From the NCBI GenBank assembly GCA_045600045.1, contig JAZRXD010000010.1, forward strand, positions 1 through 16,181: a stretch of 16,181 nt of DNA. The letters are read 5' to 3'. Shown piece by piece: positions 5,088 through 12,780 of this stretch. Each line of letters begins with the position of its first letter. The stretch's first letter is position 1. The notes beneath the pieces are model-generated. The model did no database searches. It had not been told where the DNA came from and saw nothing but the letters and a program-made list of their open reading frames with translations. A program made the translations under genes and the position numbers. This DNA is from UBA1715 sp045600045 (GTDB taxonomy: Bacteria > Bacteroidota > Bacteroidia > Bacteroidales > UBA1715).

Positions 5088-5531
5088 GTGGATACTTTAA
5101 GTTATAAGACGAAATCAGCCAATAAGGCTACTGTTCAAAAAGAATGGTTCGTTGTAGATGCAACAGACCAAGTAGTGGGTAGAATGTGTGCCCAGATTGC
5201 AAAAATCATCCGTGGTAAACACAAACCATCGTTCACACCAAATGTAAATTGTGGTGACGGAGTAATCGTAATTAACGCTGAGAAAGTGAAATTTACGGGT
5301 AACAAAATGACAGACAAGGTTTACATTCATCACACAATGTATCCTGGCGGTCAAAGAAAACAAACTCCTGAAGATTTGATGGCAAAGGATCCTACAAAAA
5401 TTATAAAAAATGCAGTTGCAGGAATGCTTCCAAAAAATTCTTTAGGAAGAGACTGCTTGAAGAATTTGTTTGTGTATGTTGGTCCTAACCACAATCAAGA
5501 AGCACAACAACCAAAGGAATTAAAGTTTTAA
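5088..5531 (+). CDS. rplM: 50S ribosomal protein L13
   Basis: 147 residues from a GTG start at 5088, giving MDTLSYKTKSANKATVQKEW, the conserved Bacteroidota L13 N-terminus; no ATG in this frame would preserve it. Family markers include VVDATDQVVGRM, the basic RGKHKPSFTPNVNCGD segment, VKFTGNKMTDKVY, the conserved MYPGGQR and MLPKNSLGR. L13 binds domain II of 23S rRNA early in assembly of the large subunit. It is the first gene of the ribosomal operon and ends 12 bases before rpsI, its usual partner. The short leader (5043-5087) could hold an L13 autoregulatory site, but none is evident. Nothing in the protein is unusual. Confidence 0.98.
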   Translation: MDTLSYKTKSANKATVQKEWFVVDATDQVVGRMCAQIAKIIRGKHKPSFTPNVNCGDGVIVINAEKVKFTGNKMTDKVYIHHTMYPGGQRKQTPEDLMAKDPTKIIKNAVAGMLPKNSLGRDCLKNLFVYVGPNHNQEAQQPKELKF

Positions 5532-5543
5532 GATAGATAGACA

Positions 5544-5930
5544 ATGGAAGTAATTAATGCTTTAGGTAGAAGAAAATCTGCAATCGCTAGAATTTACGTA
5601 AAAGAAGGTAAAGGTCAAATTACTATCAACGACCGTGAATTAGACAACTATTTCGCTGAAGAACGTCTTCGTTTCATCGTAAAACAACCATTAGCTCTTC
5701 TTGATAAAGAAGGCAGTTTCGATATAAAAATCAATTTGGTTGGCGGCGGAATCAAAGGTCAGGCAGAAGCTGCTCGTTTAGCAATCGCTAGAGCTTTGGT
5801 AAAAGCTGATGAAGAAAATAAGAGTCCTCTTAAGAAACAAGGCTTCTTAACACGTGATCAACGTGAGGTTGAACGTAAGAAACCAGGTCAAAAGAAGGCA
5901 CGTAAAAGATTTCAATTTAGTAAACGTTAA
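5544..5930 (+). CDS. rpsI: 30S ribosomal protein S9
   Basis: 128 residues, the usual length. N-terminal MEVINALGRRKSAIARIYVK (GRRKSAxARV signature), then LVGGGIKGQAEAARLAIARA and the basic C-terminal tail KKPGQKKARKRFQFSKR, whose last arginine reaches the P-site tRNA in the 30S subunit. It follows rplM by 12 bases and is separated from rpsB by a 108-base leader, a larger gap than elsewhere in the operon. Confidence 0.98.
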   Translation: MEVINALGRRKSAIARIYVKEGKGQITINDRELDNYFAEERLRFIVKQPLALLDKEGSFDIKINLVGGGIKGQAEAARLAIARALVKADEENKSPLKKQGFLTRDQREVERKKPGQKKARKRFQFSKR

Positions 5931-6038
5931 TATTAACCTATTCGAATTAGAGCGTTGTTTAGACTCAAAATCCGCAAGACCACAAATTATTGTGCTACTT
6001 GTGAATTGCTTTAATATTGAATGCAAACAACAAAACAA
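5931..6038 (+). ncRNA. Leader between rpsI and rpsB with a hairpin (possible S2 autoregulatory site)
   Basis: The 108 bases contain an imperfect stem-loop at 5975-6001: CAAG and CACAA, loop ATTA, TTGTG and CTTG, with a small internal loop. No U-tract follows, so it is not a terminator. rpsB-tsf leaders are S2-controlled in Gammaproteobacteria; the same role here is only a guess from position. Confidence 0.25.
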
Positions 6039-6854
6039 ATGGCAAGAACAAATTTTGAAGAATTGCTAGAAGCAGGTGTTCACTTCGGACACTTAAAAAG
6101 AAAATGGCATCCAGCTATGGCTCCATACATCTTTATGGAGAAGAATGGTATCCACATTATTGATCTTCACAAAACAGTAGCTAAGATTGATGAGTCGGCT
6201 GAAGCCTTGAAGAAAATCGCAAAATCAGGTCGTAAAATCCTTTTTGTAGCAACAAAAAAACAAGCAAAAGACATAGTTGCTGAAAAAGTACAAACTGTTG
6301 GAATGCCTTATATCACAGAACGTTGGAGTGGTGGTATGTTGACAAACTTCCCAACTATTAGAAAAGCAGTGAAAAAAATGTCTTCTATCGATAAGATGGA
6401 ACAAGACGGAACTTTCGCTTCTCTTTCAAAACGTGAAGTTTTACAAATTAATCGTCAACGTGAAAAATTACAAAAGAACCTAGGTAGCATTGTAAGCTTA
6501 ACTCGTCTTCCTGCCGCTTTGTTCGTAGTTGACGTTGTTCGCGAACATATCGCAATTAAGGAAGCAACTCGTCTTGGTATTCCTGTATTTGCAATTGTTG
6601 ATACGAACGCTGATCCTAATTTAGTTGATTTCGCAATTCCAGGAAACGATGATGCTGCAAAATCTGTAGAAGTAATCCTTTCTAAAATTTGTGATGCAAT
6701 CCAAGAAGGTTTGGATGAAAGAAAAGTAGAAAAAGATAAAGAAGCTGAAGCAGCTGCAAAGAATGACAAAGCTGAAGCTGCTCCTGCTGATGCAGAAGAA
6801 AAACCAGCTAAACCAGCTAGAAAAACTGCTGCTAGAAAAACAACAAAAAAATAA
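6039..6854 (+). CDS. rpsB: 30S ribosomal protein S2
   Basis: 271 residues from the ATG at 6039 (MARTNFEELLEAGVHFGHLK). An in-frame ATG at 6021 would add MQTTKQ, but family N-termini favour 6039. Family segments: GHLKRKWHPAMAPYIF, NGIHIIDLHKT, FVATKKQAKDIV, RWSGGMLTNFPTIRKAVKKM, and the late FAIVDTNADPNLVDFAIPGNDDA. S2 is a late-assembling protein at the head-body junction of the 30S subunit. The C-terminal 45 residues (from about 227) are a low-complexity lysine-alanine-glutamate extension ending PARKTAARKTTKK, probably disordered. tsf follows 9 bases later, the near-universal rpsB-tsf pair. Confidence 0.98.
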   Translation: MARTNFEELLEAGVHFGHLKRKWHPAMAPYIFMEKNGIHIIDLHKTVAKIDESAEALKKIAKSGRKILFVATKKQAKDIVAEKVQTVGMPYITERWSGGMLTNFPTIRKAVKKMSSIDKMEQDGTFASLSKREVLQINRQREKLQKNLGSIVSLTRLPAALFVVDVVREHIAIKEATRLGIPVFAIVDTNADPNLVDFAIPGNDDAAKSVEVILSKICDAIQEGLDERKVEKDKEAEAAAKNDKAEAAPADAEEKPAKPARKTAARKTTKK

Positions 6855-6863
6855 TTGACAATT

Positions 6864-7862
6864 ATGGCAAATATTACAGCTGCTGATATCGCTAAACTTC
6901 GTGCAATGACTGCTGCAGGTCTTATGGACTGCAAACAAGCTTTGACTGAATCTGATGGCGATTTCGACAAAGCAATAGAATTTTTGAGAAAAAAAGGTCA
7001 AAAAATCGCAAGCAAACGTCAAGATCGTGATGCTAAAGAAGGTTGCGTTTTGAGTGGTGTAACTTCTGATGGCAAAACAGCTTGTATCGTTGTTGTAAAT
7101 TGCGAAACAGACTTTGTTGCAAAGAATACTGATTTCATCGCTTTCACAAAATCAATCCTTGATAAAGCTTTGGAAGTTCTTCCAGCAAATGCCGATGAAT
7201 TGAAACAACAAGTTGTTAACGGAAGCAAAATCGCAGATTTGTTGACTGACCAAATGGGTAAAATCGGTGAAAAAATTGATTTGGGTTACTACGAAAAAGT
7301 TTCTGCAGAACATTCTTTCGCATATACTCACCCTGGTAACAGACTTGCAAGTATTGTAAGTTTCGATGCGAAAGTTGCTGATTCACAAGTAGGAAAAGAT
7401 GTTGCAATGCAAATCGCCGCAATGAATCCAGTTGCTATTGATGAACATGATGTTCCTCAGTCGGTAATTGACTCTGAAATAGAAATTGCAAAAGAAAAAA
7501 CAGTTCAAGAACAAATTCAAAAAGCTGTTGAAGTTGCATTGAAAAAAGCAGGTATTAATCCTAATTTGGTAGATTCGGAAGAACACATGTCTTCTAACAT
7601 TACAAAAGGTTGGATTACTGAAGAGCAAGTTGCACAAGCAAAAGAAATCATTGCAAAAGTTTCAGAAGAGAAAAAAGGAAATATTCCTGCTGCAATGATC
7701 GAAAATATTGCAAAAGGTCGTTTGAACAAATTCTTCAAGGAATCAACTTTGATAAACCAAGAATTTGTGAAAGATTCAAAATTGACAATCGCTCAATACA
7801 TGGAATCTGCACAAAAAGGTTTGAAGGTTACTGGTTTCAAACGTTTCGGCCTTTCAAACTAA
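6864..7862 (+). CDS. tsf: Elongation factor Ts
   Basis: 332 residues from the ATG at 6864 (MANITAADIAKLRAMTAAGL). A TTG at 6855 in the same frame is not needed. The N-terminal UBA-like domain (1-55) contains MTAAGLMDCKQAL, and TDFVAKN at 82-88 is the EF-Tu-contacting signature; two dimerisation-type subdomains follow. EF-Ts exchanges GDP for GTP on EF-Tu. The length is longer than E. coli EF-Ts, as is usual in Bacteroidota. It is the last gene of the operon: a strong terminator begins 19 bases after the stop. Confidence 0.98.
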   Translation: MANITAADIAKLRAMTAAGLMDCKQALTESDGDFDKAIEFLRKKGQKIASKRQDRDAKEGCVLSGVTSDGKTACIVVVNCETDFVAKNTDFIAFTKSILDKALEVLPANADELKQQVVNGSKIADLLTDQMGKIGEKIDLGYYEKVSAEHSFAYTHPGNRLASIVSFDAKVADSQVGKDVAMQIAAMNPVAIDEHDVPQSVIDSEIEIAKEKTVQEQIQKAVEVALKKAGINPNLVDSEEHMSSNITKGWITEEQVAQAKEIIAKVSEEKKGNIPAAMIENIAKGRLNKFFKESTLINQEFVKDSKLTIAQYMESAQKGLKVTGFKRFGLSN

Positions 7863-7880
7863 AAATTAAATTCCGAAATC

Positions 7881-7919
7881 AAAAAGGAGGGTTAAATGCA
7901 TTTAACTCTCCTTTTTTTT
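7881..7919 (+). terminator. Terminator of the rplM-tsf operon
   Basis: AAAAAGGAGGGTTAAA, loop TGCA, TTTAACTCTCCTTTTT: a 16-pair stem with one G-T pair, continuing into a T-run to 7919. It separates the ribosomal operon from pyrH. The A-tract on the other side would let it work in reverse as well. Confidence 0.9.
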
Positions 7920-7933
7920 GTCTATATTAGTCG

Positions 7934-7951
7934 CATAATTTGCAAATTATG
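7934..7951. promoter_or_regulatory. 18-base perfect palindrome over the pyrH start codon
   Basis: CATAATTTGCAAATTATG is its own reverse complement, and its last three bases are the pyrH ATG. It lies just after the tsf terminator, where a pyrH promoter should be, but no clean TAnnTTTG box is present. It may be a repressor site or an RNA hairpin hiding the start codon. Confidence 0.5.
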
Positions 7952-8659
7952 TTACAATACAAGAAAGTCCTATTGAAATTCAGCGGAGAATCACTGCAAG
8001 CAGCTGATGGATATAGCATTGACCCAGATAAATTGATGAAATATGCTCATCAAGTTAAAGAAGTTGTAGAGATGGGCGTTAAGGTTTCTGTTGTTATTGG
8101 TGGCGGAAACATTTATCGTGGTTTAAATAGTAAAAATCAAGGTTTTGATAGAATCAAGGGTGACTATATGGGAATGATGGCAACAGTTATCAATGCTGTC
8201 GCTCTTCAATCAGCACTTGAAACTATAGATATAAAATCTCGTGTGTTGACTGGCTTTTCAATGGAACCGGTTGGACAAGCATACTCACAACGTCGCGTTC
8301 AAAGGGCTTTTGAAAACAACGAAGTTGTTATTTTCGGAGGCGGAACAGGAAATCCTTTCTTTACTACCGATACGGCTGCAGCTTTACGTGCCGTGGAGAT
8401 AGGTGCTGATGTGCTTTTGAAAGGTACTCGTGTTGATGGTGTATATGATTGCGATCCAGAAAAAAATCCTAATGCTAAGAAATTTGATGAAATTACATTT
8501 ACCGAAGCATATTCTAAGGGTTTGAAAATTATGGATTTGACAGCTTTTACAATGTGTAAGGAAAATAATTTGCCAATCATTGTTTTCAATGTAGGTGATG
8601 AAACTTCTTTGAAAAAAATCGTGTCTGGAAATAAAATTGGAACAATTATAAAAAATTAG
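7949..8659 (+). CDS. pyrH: UMP kinase
   Basis: 236 residues from the ATG at 7949 (MLQYKKVLLKFSGESL). An in-frame TTG at 7940 is less likely. UMP kinase of the amino-acid-kinase fold makes UDP from UMP with ATP in pyrimidine synthesis, as a hexamer in the cytoplasm. Motifs: LLKFSGESL (phosphate binding, K10), VVIGGGNIYRG (about 48-58), the UMP-binding GDYMGM at 71-76, GGGTGNPFFTTD at 130-141 and LKGTRVDGVYDCDP. Length is normal. pyrH after rpsB-tsf is a common bacterial order, but here a terminator intervenes. The next gene starts 4 bases after the stop and is probably co-transcribed. Confidence 0.97.
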   Translation: MLQYKKVLLKFSGESLQAADGYSIDPDKLMKYAHQVKEVVEMGVKVSVVIGGGNIYRGLNSKNQGFDRIKGDYMGMMATVINAVALQSALETIDIKSRVLTGFSMEPVGQAYSQRRVQRAFENNEVVIFGGGTGNPFFTTDTAAALRAVEIGADVLLKGTRVDGVYDCDPEKNPNAKKFDEITFTEAYSKGLKIMDLTAFTMCKENNLPIIVFNVGDETSLKKIVSGNKIGTIIKN

Positions 8660-8663
8660 CAAT

Positions 8664-9926
8664 ATGAAAAATAAAATTGTTGCTCTTCTCGGTGTGCTTT
8701 TAATCTGTTGTGTTTCTTGTCATAAGAAAAAAGAAACACCTTCAGGTTGTATAGAATATCAAGGAGAATATTACCAAAAAGTTGACCCAATCAAATATGA
8801 TTCAAATAAAGATGGTGTTATTGACGCAAGTGACGCTGAGATTGAAATGTTGGGTGACAATATGAACGTAACTAAAAATCCTGATGGCTCGGCTTTGTAT
8901 TCTAATTCCGAAGAAGGAGGTGAAGGCGGGAGTGAATCTGGAAGTGGCGGTTCTCAAGCTGGTTCTGCCGTGGCTTTAGGGAAAAGATATTGCTATAAGA
9001 ATGTTGAAAAATATTGCGATAAAAACGGAGGTTTATATGCATTCGAAACTTCAGTAAATACGTCTCATTCTTCGTTGGCTAGCATTTATAACGATGCTGA
9101 TGTGAACAACAATAAAGTTGCCGATTATATAGAAAATCTTCGTTCGGAAAGTAGTATTGAAAATTTCGCATTTTTGAATTCTTCAAAATATGCAACAGAA
9201 ATAGCAAAGAAAATTGAAAAATTGGCAATGAAACAAATCGGTACGAATTTCTTGTTCAATAGTATGAAAGACGCAATTTCCAATGCTTTGAAAGAAGTGC
9301 TGTATGAGTCTAACGAAAATATCAATGTTACTAATGTAGAAACTATTGTAAATGCTCGTGTTTCTGTCGCTATCGTTGATGCTGTTAATGAAGCTGGCAT
9401 TTTGTCTAATATTGACAATCAGGAAGCACTTGCTTCTTTGGCTTCGACATACGCAGCAACTATTGCTAAAGAAACTGCTGATGCAATTGCTACTGAAACG
9501 ACCAAAGCTATTCTTTCTCAGTATGAAAAACAAATGGCAAGTGGAGCGATTCAAAATGTACAAGGTATTTGTCCGAAAGGTTACCATATTCCGTCTGATT
9601 TTGAATGGATGATTTTTGAATCGGCAATAGGAATGTCTGATGCAGATTTGGCAAAAGGTGGTGAAACGGAAATTACTCGTGGTGCTGATGCCAAAGTTGT
9701 AGAAAAGATGGTAAACGAAATGGGATTTGATTTTGGAGGTTATGCTAGTATAAATGGTACATTTGCTCAATATGGGGAAGCTGGCGTGTACTGGTCTTCA
9801 ACAACTGGCACCGATGAAAAAGGTGATTACGTTTGGGTTCGCCAAATCGATACAAGTTATACAGGTGTTGTTCGTTTCAAGATGTATGAAAAATCAGGCT
9901 TGAGCGTAAGATGCTTTAAGGACTAG
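8664..9926 (+). CDS. Lipoprotein with FISUMP domain split by a helical insertion
   Basis: 420 residues. The signal peptide (MKNKIVALLGVLLICCVSC) ends in a lipobox-like CVSC with C19 as the likely lipidated residue. An EF-hand/dockerin-like loop lies at 46-57 (DSNKDGVIDASD), a Ser/Gly/Glu linker at 82-101, and a second calcium-loop-like stretch at 144-155 (DADVNNNKVADY). FISUMP (Fibrobacter succinogenes major paralogous domain) hallmarks are present but separated: GKRYCYKNVEKYCDKNGGLY at 106-125 and GICPKGYHIPSDFEW at 301-315, followed by VYWSSTTG and LSVRCFKD at the C-terminus. Between them lie about 170 residues, mostly helical and alanine-rich (EIAKKIEKLAMKQIG, ATIAKETADAIATETTKA). Probably surface-exposed or periplasmic. 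It starts 4 bases after pyrH and ends in its own terminator. Role unknown. Confidence 0.82.
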   Translation: MKNKIVALLGVLLICCVSCHKKKETPSGCIEYQGEYYQKVDPIKYDSNKDGVIDASDAEIEMLGDNMNVTKNPDGSALYSNSEEGGEGGSESGSGGSQAGSAVALGKRYCYKNVEKYCDKNGGLYAFETSVNTSHSSLASIYNDADVNNNKVADYIENLRSESSIENFAFLNSSKYATEIAKKIEKLAMKQIGTNFLFNSMKDAISNALKEVLYESNENINVTNVETIVNARVSVAIVDAVNEAGILSNIDNQEALASLASTYAATIAKETADAIATETTKAILSQYEKQMASGAIQNVQGICPKGYHIPSDFEWMIFESAIGMSDADLAKGGETEITRGADAKVVEKMVNEMGFDFGGYASINGTFAQYGEAGVYWSSTTGTDEKGDYVWVRQIDTSYTGVVRFKMYEKSGLSVRCFKD

Positions 9927-9944
9927 TTTGATATAAGTAATTTA

Positions 9945-9980
9945 AAAGAAGTCGGTACCACACCGACTTCTTTGTTTTTT
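9945..9980 (+). terminator. Terminator after the FISUMP lipoprotein gene
   Basis: AAAGAAGTCGGT, loop ACCAC, ACCGACTTCTTT: a perfect 12-base-pair stem followed by GTTTTTT. It lies just upstream of radC, which therefore needs its own promoter or read-through; no clear consensus box is seen in the remaining 10 bases. Confidence 0.88.
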
Positions 9981-9990
9981 AGCCGCAACA

Positions 9991-10677
9991 ATGAATTACA
10001 ACTCAATTAAGAATTGGGCGGAGGAAGACCGCCCACGCGAAAAAATGCTTCAACGAGGTTGTTCTGCATTAACTGATACAGAACTGCTTGCAATTATTAT
10101 TGGTAGTGGAACACGAACAGAATCAGCTATTGATTTGGCAAAGAAACTACTAGCTACAGCAGAAAATAATCTCAATACATTGGGAAAATTTGCGTTTGAT
10201 GATTTCGTTAAAATTAAAGGAATTGGCGAAGCAAAAGCTGTATCTCTGCTGGCAACATTTGAATTGGGGCGTCGCCGAAATTTATCGGCTGCAAAACAAC
10301 AAAATTCTATTCGTTCTAGTAAGGAAATCTTTGATTTGATGCAACCCAAAATAGGAGAAATAAAACATGAGGAATTTTGGGCTATTTACGTGAATCAAAA
10401 AAATGTAATAGTAGGAGAACGGAAAATCAGTTCCGGTGGTGTTACACAGACAGTTGTCGATGCCAAAATCGTTGCTCGTCATGCTATTTCATTGTTGGCG
10501 ACGGGAATCATTCTTTGCCATAATCATCCTTCGGAGAATTGTTGTCCAAGTAGGGAGGATAAAAATATAACGTTTCAAATTCTTGAAGCAGCAAAACTGA
10601 TAGATTGCCGTTTATTGGATCACGTTATAATTTCTGGTGTTTCGTATTATAGTTTTGCCGACGAAGGCTTGTTATAG
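9991..10677 (+). CDS. radC: RadC family JAB/MPN-domain protein
   Basis: 228 residues, normal length. The N-terminal half has the family's NWAEEDRPREKML start, LTDTELLAIIIGSGT and a helix-hairpin-helix-like KIKGIGEAKA (74-83). The C-terminal JAB/MPN domain carries the metal-site motif HNHPSENCCPSRED (H177, H179, D190); the glycine usual after HPS is E182 here. RadC was once called a DNA repair protein, but its function is unsettled; the domain resembles metallo-isopeptidases. Its stop codon overlaps that of the convergent lipoprotein gene by 6 bases. Confidence 0.95.
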   Translation: MNYNSIKNWAEEDRPREKMLQRGCSALTDTELLAIIIGSGTRTESAIDLAKKLLATAENNLNTLGKFAFDDFVKIKGIGEAKAVSLLATFELGRRRNLSAAKQQNSIRSSKEIFDLMQPKIGEIKHEEFWAIYVNQKNVIVGERKISSGGVTQTVVDAKIVARHAISLLATGIILCHNHPSENCCPSREDKNITFQILEAAKLIDCRLLDHVIISGVSYYSFADEGLL

Positions 10678-11838
10678 GGGTTTTATCGCACGAAGGATTT
10701 GGATTTCCAAATTCTTTATAAAAACAGCTTTCCCGTTTGTCGTTGCACAAAATATTGTATTATCATTTAGTATGATTGGCGATGAAAAAATTTTCCCTCC
10801 AAGTGGAATTTTTGCGGCCAAAGTTCCCTTGTCGGATATAATGTATAGATTTTTGTCGTACGAACCAACAACAGCATATTGGCCTAGTATTGTTGCAGAA
10901 GACACTACACGTTTTTTCGTTGGGATTTTTGCAATTTCTTGTCCGCTGGAATCAATGACGTAAATGTTTTTGTCGAACGAACCGCAAATAATGTTTCCGT
11001 TGGAAAATTGTTTTGGTGAAGCATGGATTTTGCCATCGGTTTGGTATTTCCAGAGCAAATTGCCGGAATATGATACGGCATATAAATTATTGTCGTATGA
11101 ACCAATCACAACGATTGAATCTGACAGCGGAAGAGCTTTTGAATGCATAATCCAACCATTTGTTTTATAGGTCGAAATTTTATTTCCGTTTTCGTCAAAG
11201 AAGTAAATATTTTTGTCGTTGCTCCCTATACAAATTGAGCCATTTCGAAGTACTGTTGGACTGCCGTGTGTAAGTTTTTTTGTTTTTGCCGTGAATGAAC
11301 TATCGGTTTGCTTGTTGTAGTAGCGTAATCCTTTGTAACCTATTCCGAAAACAATCCAATTTGTATTTAATTGTTCGGGATTCGTGAAAATTCTCCCTTT
11401 CGGGCGTATCTTATTTTGTAGTTCACCATGTTTGTCAAAGAAGTATAAATTTCCGTCATAGGATCCAATTGCAACTAGCGAATCATATACCATTGAAGGT
11501 GTTGCATGTACCCAAAATTTCGTTCTGAAAATAGTTTGAATGGAGTCTTTCCCGATATATTGATATTGATCGTCTGTTTGGTTTGAATCTTCTTCATGAG
11601 ATAAAAAGTAAATCGATCGCTTATGGGTTCCAATTACCACAGTGTGTCCGTCTGTCGTTATTGGAGTAGAATAGGCAGCCCCTTTCAGTTGGATTGTTGT
11701 CGCTTGGCAATCAAATCTTCTTTCTAAATCATTTTCGACGGTAGTCCCACTTATTGCTTCTCTCGTTACCAATCCTTCTTGCGAACAGCATGAAACAATT
11801 AAAAATAAGAGCGAAAGAATAAATAAAAATTTTCTCAT
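10672..11838 (-). CDS. PQQ-like beta-propeller lipoprotein, eight repeats
   Basis: 388 residues. Signal peptide MRKFLFILSLLFLIVSC with lipobox IVSC (C17). The rest is a row of eight repeats of about 40 residues with the core G-S-x-D-x-N-L-Y-x-x-D-x-x-G, starting at about residues 70, 125, 165, 205, 246, 286, 325 and 365. The best are GSYDGNLYFFDKHG, GSNDKNIYFFDENG, GSFDKNIYVIDSSG and GSYDKNLYIISDKG; the first, third and last are degenerate. The pattern matches PQQ/Kelch-like or BamB-like propellers, which act as protein- or ligand-binding scaffolds in the envelope. No PQQ-enzyme catalytic residues are evident. Divergent from proB, with a -7 box 15 bases upstream. Confidence 0.85.
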   Translation of the reverse strand: MRKFLFILSLLFLIVSCCSQEGLVTREAISGTTVENDLERRFDCQATTIQLKGAAYSTPITTDGHTVVIGTHKRSIYFLSHEEDSNQTDDQYQYIGKDSIQTIFRTKFWVHATPSMVYDSLVAIGSYDGNLYFFDKHGELQNKIRPKGRIFTNPEQLNTNWIVFGIGYKGLRYYNKQTDSSFTAKTKKLTHGSPTVLRNGSICIGSNDKNIYFFDENGNKISTYKTNGWIMHSKALPLSDSIVVIGSYDNNLYAVSYSGNLLWKYQTDGKIHASPKQFSNGNIICGSFDKNIYVIDSSGQEIAKIPTKKRVVSSATILGQYAVVGSYDKNLYIISDKGTLAAKIPLGGKIFSSPIILNDNTIFCATTNGKAVFIKNLEIQILRAIKPL

Positions 11839-11853
11839 TCAGATTTGCTTTGT

Positions 11854-11861
11854 GCAAAAGT
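11854..11861 (-). promoter_or_regulatory. -7 box of the beta-propeller lipoprotein gene
   Basis: TACTTTTG on the - strand matches TAnnTTTG. A TTTC lies 19 bases upstream and a TTG 23 bases upstream, so the -33 box is poor. The start codon is 15 bases downstream. Confidence 0.5.
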
Positions 11862-11950
11862 AACTAATTCTGTTTGAATATGAAACAACTTGGTGAAACT
11901 TGAATAATTAGTATTTCGTGCAATAATTAAAATCATAAATAGAATTTTTA

Positions 11951-11958
11951 TACTTTTG
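11951..11958 (+). promoter_or_regulatory. -7 box of proB
   Basis: TACTTTTG, identical to the divergent box on the other strand and 18 bases before the proB ATG. No TTG is found at the -33 distance in the AT-rich upstream sequence. Confidence 0.55.
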
Positions 11959-11976
11959 CATTCGATTTAGTGAGAA

Positions 11977-12780
11977 ATGGATTATAGAAAAGCACTGTCG
12001 GACAAGCGACGTATAGTCATTAAAATAGGAACGTCTTCGTTGACATTCCCTAACGGACGTTTAAATTTGCGTAGAATTGAGCACATTTCAAATGTAATTG
12101 CTTCGTTGCAAAAACAAGGCCGACAAGTCGTTTTGGTTTCATCTGGTGCAATTGCAGTTGGTGTTGGAAAGTTGGGCTTGAAAAAACGTCCGAATACGAT
12201 TCCTGGAAAACAAGCTATGGCTGCAATTGGTCAAGCTATTTTGGCAAAAATTTATCGTAAATTTTTCGATCAACATGCGATTAACGTTGGCCAGATTCTT
12301 CTAACTTCCGATGTTATAACCGATAAACAAAAACACAAAAACGCTGAAAATACGTTCGCTAAATTGCTTGAAATAGGTGCTGTTCCTATTGTAAACGAAA
12401 ATGACACGGTTTCGACGGATGAAATTGAAATTGGTGATAATGATACATTGTCGGCAATGGTCGCCTCAATTTGCAAAGCCGATCTTCTTATTATTCTTTC
12501 GGATATAGATGGATTTTTTGATAAAGATCCACGTAAAAATTCCGATGCAAAGAGAATATCGATTATTACCGATGTAAATGAGAATGTGTCGAAAGCTGCA
12601 GGGGCTGCAGGAACGAGTTTCGGAACTGGTGGTATGGCAACAAAGATTTCTGCTGTGAAAATATGCCACAAAGACAATATTGATACGGTGATTGCAAATG
12701 GTGATTCTCCGGAAATTCTTTTTGATATATTGGAAGGAAAAGATGTGGGGACTTTGTTTGTCGCTCCAAATCGTATCTAA
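11977..12780 (+). CDS. proB: Glutamate 5-kinase (kinase domain only)
   Basis: 267 residues. Makes gamma-glutamyl phosphate from glutamate and ATP, the first step of proline synthesis. Amino-acid-kinase motifs: IVIKIGTSSL (K16), VLVSSGAIAVG (54-62), the glutamate-binding IVNENDTV (138-145) with EIGDNDTLSAMVA, LSDIDGFFDKDP, and GTGGMATK (216-223). The C-terminal PUA domain of the 367-residue E. coli enzyme is missing: the protein ends just after the kinase fold at FVAPNRI. PUA-less forms are known. proA is not adjacent; two unrelated hydrolase genes follow instead, the first with zero spacing. A -7 box lies 18 bases upstream. Confidence 0.95.
   Translation: MDYRKALSDKRRIVIKIGTSSLTFPNGRLNLRRIEHISNVIASLQKQGRQVVLVSSGAIAVGVGKLGLKKRPNTIPGKQAMAAIGQAILAKIYRKFFDQHAINVGQILLTSDVITDKQKHKNAENTFAKLLEIGAVPIVNENDTVSTDEIEIGDNDTLSAMVASICKADLLIILSDIDGFFDKDPRKNSDAKRISIITDVNENVSKAAGAAGTSFGTGGMATKISAVKICHKDNIDTVIANGDSPEILFDILEGKDVGTLFVAPNRI

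Noticed and set aside
6455..6970. 171-residue ORF antisense to rpsB/tsf
   Set aside because: Lies opposite the highly conserved S2 and EF-Ts genes; its serine- and alanine-rich composition is the mirror of their codon pattern.
9183..9770. 195-residue ORF antisense to the FISUMP gene
   Set aside because: Cys/Phe/Asn-rich shadow of a coding gene with clear signal peptide and domain motifs.
10637..11170. ORFs on the + strand over the beta-propeller gene
   Set aside because: Opposite a gene with regular repeats and a lipobox; no start signals or family motifs of their own.
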